From NCBI RefSeq assembly GCF_004331435.1, contig NZ_SJKA01000001.1, forward strand, positions 558,001-622,000: DNA of 64,000 nt, in the 5' to 3' direction. Shown here one piece after another: positions 59,044-64,000 of the stretch. Position numbers and translations under genes: made by a program. This stretch comes from Kribbella sindirgiensis (GTDB lineage: Bacteria > Actinomycetota > Actinomycetes > Propionibacteriales > Kribbellaceae). The notes under the pieces are model-generated. The model saw only the letters and a list, made by a program, of their open reading frames with translations. It was not told the origin of the DNA and searched no databases. Every line of letters starts with the position of its first letter. The first letter of the stretch is position 1.

Positions 59044-60168
59044 ATGGAATCCCCGCACGGCGTTTACCGCATCGGCGACAGCGGTGAGGCGGTCGCCGAG
59101 ATCGTCGGCAAGCTGCAACGACTCGGGCTGCTGACCGGCGGCCACGACGTCTACGACGAAGCGACCGCGCACGCCGTCCGGGGATTCCAGCAGCAACGCG
59201 GGCTGATGATCGACGGGATCGTCGGCCCGCAGACGTACCGGGCGATCGACGACGCCCGCTGGCGGCTGGGCGACCGGCTGCTGACGTACGTCCCGGCGCA
59301 CCCGATGAGCGGTGACGACGTCCTGAGCCTGCAGGCGAAGCTGCAGGAGCTCGGGTTCGCGGTCGCCCGGATCGACGGGATCTTCGCCGCGGACACCCAG
59401 CGCGCGGTGACGGAGTTCCAGCGCAACATGGGTCTGCCGGCCGACGGCACCTGTGGCCCGTCGACGTTCAAGGCGTTGCAGCGGATCCGGCCGATGGCGA
59501 CCGGCGGCCGCCCCGACGCGCTGCGTGCGCGCGAAGCCGTGCGCGCCGCCGGGCCGCGACTGTCCGGCAAGACCGTGGTGATCGACCCGGGTCACGGCGG
59601 CTTCGACTACGGCTGGGAGGGCTACGGCCTGCGCGAGTCCGACATCGCGTACGACCTGGCCGCCCGGATCGAGGGTCGCCTCGGCGCCACCGGCGTACGG
59701 GCGTACTTGTCGCGTGGCCGCGATCAGGGACCGGACGAGCTGGCGCGCGCCGCGTTCGCGAACGAGACGGACGCGAACCTGTGCGTCTCGCTGCACACCG
59801 ACGGTTCGATGAACCCGGCCGCGCAGGGCGTCGCGACGTACTTCTACGGCAACGACCTGCAGGGCGCGAGTTCGAGCGTCGGCGAGCAGTTCGCCGGCCT
59901 GGTGCAGCGCGAGATCGTCGCCCGCACCGACCTGCTGAACTGCCACACCCACGCCAAGACCTGGGACCTCCTCCGCCGGACCAAGATGCCCGCGGTGCGC
60001 CTCGAGATCGGGTACGTGACGAATCCGCACGACTCCGCCCGCCTGGCCGACCCAGCCTTCCGCGACGTCATCGCCGAAGCGATCGTCGTCGCCATCCAGC
60101 GCGTCTACCTCCCCCCGGAACAAGACGCCGCCACCGGCATGCTCCGCTTCGGCCAGCTGACCGTCTGA
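59044..60168 (+). CDS. cwlM: CwlM-like protein: peptidoglycan-binding domains plus amidase_3
   Basis: The 374-residue protein has two PG_binding_1 domains (about 9-68 and 90-146). An N-acetylmuramoyl-L-alanine amidase (amidase_3) domain follows (about 175-355) with complete zinc ligands H184, E198, H251 and catalytic E321 (RLEIGY). No signal peptide is present, so it is predicted cytoplasmic, like mycobacterial CwlM, which controls MurA in response to PknB. It sits in its conserved place after trxA. Whether it still cleaves peptidoglycan is open. Confidence 0.93.
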   Translation: MESPHGVYRIGDSGEAVAEIVGKLQRLGLLTGGHDVYDEATAHAVRGFQQQRGLMIDGIVGPQTYRAIDDARWRLGDRLLTYVPAHPMSGDDVLSLQAKLQELGFAVARIDGIFAADTQRAVTEFQRNMGLPADGTCGPSTFKALQRIRPMATGGRPDALRAREAVRAAGPRLSGKTVVIDPGHGGFDYGWEGYGLRESDIAYDLAARIEGRLGATGVRAYLSRGRDQGPDELARAAFANETDANLCVSLHTDGSMNPAAQGVATYFYGNDLQGASSSVGEQFAGLVQREIVARTDLLNCHTHAKTWDLLRRTKMPAVRLEIGYVTNPHDSARLADPAFRDVIAEAIVVAIQRVYLPPEQDAATGMLRFGQLTV

Positions 60169-60179
60169 CCCCGGGGAAA

Positions 60180-60211
60180 GTGGCTACAATGATGTCAAGG
60201 GAAGTAGCCAC
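60180..60211. promoter_or_regulatory. Inverted repeat operator of the toxin-antitoxin pair
   Basis: GTGGCTAC (60180-60187) and GTAGCCAC (60204-60211) form a perfect 8-bp inverted repeat, 16 nt apart, just before the antitoxin start. Type II antitoxins usually bind such sites to repress their own operon. Confidence 0.7.
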
Positions 60212-60226
60212 CTGAGGGAGACCAGC

Positions 60227-60481
60227 GTGGACGTCGGCATTCGGGAACTGCGCGACAACCTCAGCCGCCATCTGGCCGAGGTTCGCTCCGGACGCACGGT
60301 GACAGTGACAGACCATGGGCAACCAGTCGCCCGCATCGTGCCCGTCGGAGCACCGACGCGACTGGAGCGGCTTCGCGCCGAAGGGCGTGTGCAGCCCGCC
60401 CGTCACAAGAAGCAGCCCGCGCCCGACCCGATTCGTGCCGATGGCTCGGTCGGCGAACTCATCGACGAGCAGCGCCGGTGA
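60227..60481 (+). CDS. Phd/YefM-type antitoxin
   Basis: The 84-residue antitoxin has the Phd/YefM fold: VGIRELRDNLSRHLAEVRSGRTVTVTDHGQPVARIVPV (about 3-40). A C-terminal flexible region that would wrap the toxin ends GELIDEQRR. The GTG start has a GAGGGAG site. The stop overlaps the toxin start as GTGA, the usual antitoxin-toxin coupling. Confidence 0.9.
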   Translation: MDVGIRELRDNLSRHLAEVRSGRTVTVTDHGQPVARIVPVGAPTRLERLRAEGRVQPARHKKQPAPDPIRADGSVGELIDEQRR

Positions 60482-60930
60482 TCGGCTATCTCGACACCTC
60501 GGCTTTCGTTCCGCTGCTGGTCAGCGAACCGAGCAGTGCAGCTTGTCGCCGATTCTGGGATGACGCCGACGCCGTGGTGTCGAGCCGACTGCTCTATATG
60601 GAGACCGCGGCCGCGCTCGCGCAGGCGCATCGCATGGCGCGCCTGGACGACCACGCGTACTCGTCGTGCCGACGGCTGCTGGACCAGTTCTGGTCGCAAC
60701 TCGAGATCGCGGAGATCGATGAGGTATTGATCCGGCGAGCGGCCGAACTCGCGGATCTTCTCGCGCTGCGCGGGTACGACGCCGTCCACTGCGCTTCCGC
60801 CGAACAGTTGGAGGACGCCGATCTCGTCGTCGCGTCCGGCGACAAGCGCCTCCTCGATGCGTGGAAGTCTTTGGGGCTGGCCATCTTCGACACGAACACC
60901 CCCGACGCTACGAGTGATCCTCGAGCTTGA
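60478..60930 (+). CDS. PIN-domain ribonuclease toxin (VapC family)
   Basis: The 150-residue PIN-domain RNase has acidic metal-binding residues D6 (YLDTSAFVPLL), E42 (METAAAL), D101 (RGYDAVHCAS) and D122 (VASGDKRLL), all intact. It should cleave specific RNAs when freed from its antitoxin. Its 3' end overlaps the convergent MMPL gene by 23 nt. Confidence 0.92.
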   Translation: MIGYLDTSAFVPLLVSEPSSAACRRFWDDADAVVSSRLLYMETAAALAQAHRMARLDDHAYSSCRRLLDQFWSQLEIAEIDEVLIRRAAELADLLALRGYDAVHCASAEQLEDADLVVASGDKRLLDAWKSLGLAIFDTNTPDATSDPRA

Positions 60931-63019
60931 TCTTCGGGAGGATCCGATCGAGGCTGGTCGGGAGCCACCAGGCGTGGTTGCCGAGGAGGCGGAGTACGGC
61001 GGGGACTATGACGCAGCGGATCAGGAGGGCGTCGAGGAGTACGGCGGTCGCGAGGCCGAGGCCGAACTGCTTCAGCATCCGGTCCGGGCTCAGCAGGAAC
61101 GCGCCGAACACCACGATCATGATCGCGGCTGCTGCCGTGATCACGCTGCCGGTGGTTGCCAGCCCTTCGCGGACCGCGACCTGCGCGTTCCCGGTACGGC
61201 GCCACTCCTCGTGGATCCGGGAGACCAGGAAGACCTCGTAGTCCATCGACAGTCCGAACACGATCGCGAAGATCATCACCGGGACGAACGCCTCGATCGG
61301 CCCGGGCTGCGCGCCGAACCAGCCTTGCTGGAACACCAGCGTGATCACCCCGAGCGAGGCGCCGATGCTGAGCAGGTTGAGTACGGCGGCCTTCAACGGG
61401 ATCAGCACCGACCGGAACACCGCCATCAGCAGCAGCGCCGACAGCCCCACGACGACCAGTACGAAGATCGGCAGCCGCTTGCTCACCGCGGCCGCGAAGT
61501 CGTCCGCGGCCGCCGTCGCCCCGCCGACCAGGTAGGTCCCTTGCAGCCTCGGCAATGTGTCCTCGCGCAACCGCTGAACGAGGTCGCTCGTCGCCGCGTC
61601 CTGCGGAGCCGACTTCGGAAACGCGAGGACGGTGGAGATCTTGCCGTCCGGCGTCACCTGCGGCGGTGTCACCGCGGCGATCCCGGGATCGGCAGCCAGC
61701 GCCTTGCTGAGCTCCTGCGTCCGGTCTCCCTCTGACACCACGACCAGCGGACCGTTGAACCCGGGCCCGAACCCGTCCGCCAACAGGTCGTAGGCCTTCC
61801 GGCTCGTCTTCGCGGGATCATCCGTCCCCGCGTCCGCGAACCCGAGCCGCATCCCCAGCGCCGGCAGCGACAACGCCACCAAGGCGAGAACCCCGAGCAC
61901 CAGCGGCACCCACGGCCCACGCTGTACGACGCCCGCGAGCTTGCGCCAACCGTCGCCGGGAGTACGCCGCTGCTTCGCGGCATGTTTGCGCACACTCCGC
62001 TCGATCCGCTTCCCGAACAGCGTCAGCAACGACGGCAGCAAGGTCACCGCGGCGAGCATCGTCATCAGCACGGTCAACGTGACCCCGAGCGCGACGCCCT
62101 GCAACGAGCCGAGTCCCAACGCCAGCAGGCCGAGCAATGCGATGACAACAGTGCAGCCGGCGAACATCACCGACCGGCCCGCGGTGTCCAGGGCGATGAC
62201 CTTCGCGTCGGCCTCGCCCTTCAGCAGCTCGTGGCGGTAGCGCGAGAAGATCAGCAACGCGTAGTCGATGCCGACGCCGAGACCGACCAGCATCATCACC
62301 GGCGTCGTGTACTCCGGCACCGTGAACAGGTGCGACGCGAGCATCAGCAGCGCGACCGTGCTGCCGACGGCGAACAGCGCGGTCAGCAGCGGAAGTGTTG
62401 CCGCAAGCAACGATCCGAAGAGGAAGACCAGGATCACCAGCGCGGCCAGGATTCCGGCACCCTCGGACGCGCCACCCGAACTCTCGGCAGCGCTCCGCGC
62501 CAGATCCCCGCCGGCCTCGACCTGCAAGCCCGGGTGCGCGAAGTCCTGCGCCCGGTGAATGATCGTCCGTACGTCGTCCACCGGCATGTCCGCCACCGTG
62601 ACGTCCAGTCCGACCGTCGCGTACGCCGTACGTCGATCTGTCGACATGGCCCCTGGACCGGCGAACGGGTCGGCGACCGAGGCGACGTGCGGCAGACCGC
62701 GGACCACCGCGAGCATCGACGCGATCCGTGTCTTCTCCGCGTCGAGGCCGCCGTCGGCCCGGAAGACGAGCTGGATCGAGGCCGTGTCGCCCTTCGGCTG
62801 GTGCTTCGTGAAGATGTCCGTCACCCGTTGGGAGTCGGTGCCCGGCAACGAGTTGTCGTTCTTGTAGTTGGCGCCGACCACCGTCGCAGAGGCGATCACC
62901 GCGGCCAGCACCAGCACCCAGAGCAGGAGGGCCAGGCCGGCGTGCCGCATCGCCCACCCGGAAACCCGGTGCAGCAGACCGGGCCGGGTGGCTGGTCGGA
63001 TCTCGGTGTCCACGGTCAT
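60908..63019 (-). CDS. MMPL-family RND transporter
   Basis: This 703-residue protein has the MMPL/RND layout. There are two repeats, each with one helix, a large external domain and five helices. The first repeat contains VGLGVGIDYALLIFSRYRHELLKG and the second VFGLSMDYEVFLVSRIHEEWRRTG, both with the conserved proton-path Asp-Tyr. It would export lipids, siderophore-like compounds or drugs; the cargo is unknown. It is divergent from a PadR regulator with repeated operator-like sites between them. Confidence 0.92.
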   Translation of the reverse strand: MTVDTEIRPATRPGLLHRVSGWAMRHAGLALLLWVLVLAAVIASATVVGANYKNDNSLPGTDSQRVTDIFTKHQPKGDTASIQLVFRADGGLDAEKTRIASMLAVVRGLPHVASVADPFAGPGAMSTDRRTAYATVGLDVTVADMPVDDVRTIIHRAQDFAHPGLQVEAGGDLARSAAESSGGASEGAGILAALVILVFLFGSLLAATLPLLTALFAVGSTVALLMLASHLFTVPEYTTPVMMLVGLGVGIDYALLIFSRYRHELLKGEADAKVIALDTAGRSVMFAGCTVVIALLGLLALGLGSLQGVALGVTLTVLMTMLAAVTLLPSLLTLFGKRIERSVRKHAAKQRRTPGDGWRKLAGVVQRGPWVPLVLGVLALVALSLPALGMRLGFADAGTDDPAKTSRKAYDLLADGFGPGFNGPLVVVSEGDRTQELSKALAADPGIAAVTPPQVTPDGKISTVLAFPKSAPQDAATSDLVQRLREDTLPRLQGTYLVGGATAAADDFAAAVSKRLPIFVLVVVGLSALLLMAVFRSVLIPLKAAVLNLLSIGASLGVITLVFQQGWFGAQPGPIEAFVPVMIFAIVFGLSMDYEVFLVSRIHEEWRRTGNAQVAVREGLATTGSVITAAAAIMIVVFGAFLLSPDRMLKQFGLGLATAVLLDALLIRCVIVPAVLRLLGNHAWWLPTSLDRILPKIKLEDHS

Positions 63020-63031
63020 GGTGCGTCCTTG

Positions 63032-63095
63032 ATGAGTAGATTGGCTACATGTTGCCTCTCGACTGTAACAGACCTATGAGTAGACTGGCTACATG
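63032..63095. promoter_or_regulatory. Two 20-bp direct repeats, probable PadR operators
   Basis: Near-identical 20-mers (one difference) lie at 63032-63051 and 63076-63095, 44 nt apart. Each contains GTAGAYTGGCTAC, itself a partial palindrome GTAG/CTAC. The second copy ends in the PadR start codon and includes a TAGACT -10-like box 6 nt before it, suggesting a leaderless transcript shut off by PadR binding. The first is close to the MMPL start. Confidence 0.75.
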
Positions 63096-63419
63096 AAGGC
63101 GGATGCGCTGCGTGGACACCTCGACCCGATGATCCTGGCGGTCGTCGAGCACGAACCGCTGCACGGCTACGCGATCATGGAGGCGCTGCTGGAGCGCAGC
63201 GGCGGCGAGCTCGATCTGCCGACCGGCACGCTCTATCCGGCGCTCCGGCGACTCGAGCGGGCCGGTTACCTGGCCAGCGAGTGGAGCACGGTCGGCGGGC
63301 GGAAACGCCGTACGTACCAGCTCACCAGTGCCGGTGCGAAGATGCTTGCCTCGGGCAAGCAGGAGTGGGTGACGTTCCGCGCGGTGGTGGAAGGCGTGTT
63401 ACGCCCGGGCCAGCCGTAG
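63093..63419 (+). CDS. PadR-family transcriptional regulator (MMPL-linked)
   Basis: This 108-residue short PadR protein has LDPMILAVVEHEPLHGYAIMEALLERSGGELDLPTGTLYPALRRLERAGYL (about 10-60), with the wing GGRKRRTYQLTSAG. The short C-terminal helix is the subfamily-2 dimerisation element. No leader or ribosome site precedes the ATG, and a -10-like box is 6 nt away, so it is probably leaderless. It should repress the divergent transporter and itself; transporter substrates may be the ligand. Confidence 0.92.
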   Translation: MKADALRGHLDPMILAVVEHEPLHGYAIMEALLERSGGELDLPTGTLYPALRRLERAGYLASEWSTVGGRKRRTYQLTSAGAKMLASGKQEWVTFRAVVEGVLRPGQP

Positions 63420-64000
63420 GCCGCGAGCGGCCTGCTGGCCGACCAGCACCAGCGGCAGCACGACGAACGCCCCGACGACACTGAGGTCGAGCAGACCGTT
63501 CGGATGCGGGCTGGTCAGCGCCATCAGGACGCCGATCCCGCCGATCGTCACGGCGTTCACCAGCGCGAAGAGCGTGGTCGCCCGAGTCAGGTGGGTCCGG
63601 ACGAAAGGGCTTCGCAGACCGATGCCGGCGGCAACGACCGCGAGGACGGCACCGGCGATGGCGATCGTGCCGACGTTCCGCACCAGGACCTGCAGGAGGT
63701 CGTTCAGCGGATTCGGATCGTCCGGACCGCTGTTCCAGCTCCAGGCGCCTTCCCGCCACACGATCGGCTGGATGATCAACGCCGCGAACAGCAACACCGC
63801 CGTACGCCGGCTCTGGCTGACGGCGAGGTCCGCGCGATAACCCGGCGCGACCTCCTCGACCGTCCCGAAGTCGGCCACCGCGTGCTTCTCGGCGTCGTAC
63901 CTGTCCAGCCCGTCCGCCTCGAAGGCCTCGGTGGCGTCGGCCAGGTGGTCGCGGGCCTCGGCCAGCAGGTCCGCCTTGCGTCGCCGAGGTCCCCGGAGCT
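63399..64000 (-). CDS. HAAS-domain (permease-prefix) membrane protein, partial
   Basis: The gene runs off the window end; its start is beyond 64000. The visible part begins with a HAAS-type domain (RKADLLAEARDHLADATEAFEADG, then AVADFGTVEEVAPGYRADL). Four or five hydrophobic helices follow, starting TAVLLFAALIIQPIVW and ending VVLPLVLVGQQAARGL. HAAS proteins are commonly paired with PadR regulators; here it converges on the PadR gene with a 21-nt overlap. Confidence 0.75.
   Translation of the reverse strand, partial: LRGPRRRKADLLAEARDHLADATEAFEADGLDRYDAEKHAVADFGTVEEVAPGYRADLAVSQSRRTAVLLFAALIIQPIVWREGAWSWNSGPDDPNPLNDLLQVLVRNVGTIAIAGAVLAVVAAGIGLRSPFVRTHLTRATTLFALVNAVTIGGIGVLMALTSPHPNGLLDLSVVGAFVVLPLVLVGQQAARGLRLARA

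Noticed and set aside
60227..60930. Considered naming the toxin-antitoxin pair VapBC outright
   Set aside because: The toxin is PIN-type, but the antitoxin has a Phd/YefM rather than a classical VapB fold, so family-level names were used.

Overview
The window is about 70% GC, with dense codon-biased genes, frequent GTG starts and many 4-base ATGA/GTGA gene overlaps. It comes from the chromosome of a filamentous-type actinobacterium. The block CCA-transferase / DUF6049 / murJ / pseudokinase / sigM / anti-sigma / trxB / trxA / cwlM is the gene order found next to oriC in Actinomycetota. The PadR-ino1 pair next to a class A penicillin-binding protein is also typical of that neighbourhood. Gene content (F420-dependent LLM oxidoreductase, DUF574 methyltransferase, split MurJ and pseudokinase) suggests Propionibacteriales such as Kribbella. 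That genus call is an inference.

Layout. 1-4052: penicillin-binding protein (partial), AtoE-type transporter, and a PadR-ino1 operon with a clear operator and terminator. 4072-8759: small accessory genes, an 840-bp repeat-rich gap, a two-gene unit encoding a predicted HEXXH metallopeptidase, an AraC regulator and a RibD-like reductase. 8775-16678: a two-domain Lrp-type regulator divergent from a complete peptide ABC importer operon ending in an M20 amidohydrolase. 16671-20695: a MarR/SnoaL pair with twin operators, then two tandem paralogous secreted metzincin proteases. 20826-25248: YciI protein, a methyltransferase/thioesterase/alcohol dehydrogenase operon and an MFS exporter. 25150-32292: a MacB-like efflux operon (lipoprotein, adaptor, ATPase, permease) divergent from a two-component system. 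32293-35354: small genes and a lower-GC island with a C2H2-finger mini-protein and a ribbon-helix-helix protein. 35355-41431: a six-gene lipid-catabolism operon controlled by a divergent TetR. 42085-46610: M81 peptidase, LacI regulator and a secreted GH30 glycosidase. 46736-60168: the conserved oriC-proximal cell-envelope and redox block. 60180-64000: a PIN toxin-antitoxin pair, an MMPL transporter with a PadR regulator, and a partial HAAS-domain membrane protein.

The least explained content is in the gaps between genes. One 58-nt hairpin family has four copies that align without gaps, and its terminal stem shows compensatory changes. A second family consists of twin palindromes exactly 50 nt apart (two copies). 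There is also a 382-bp element bounded by inverted repeats, and a 165-bp hairpin lying over the start of the efflux lipoprotein gene. No rRNA, tRNA, CRISPR array or intact transposase was seen.
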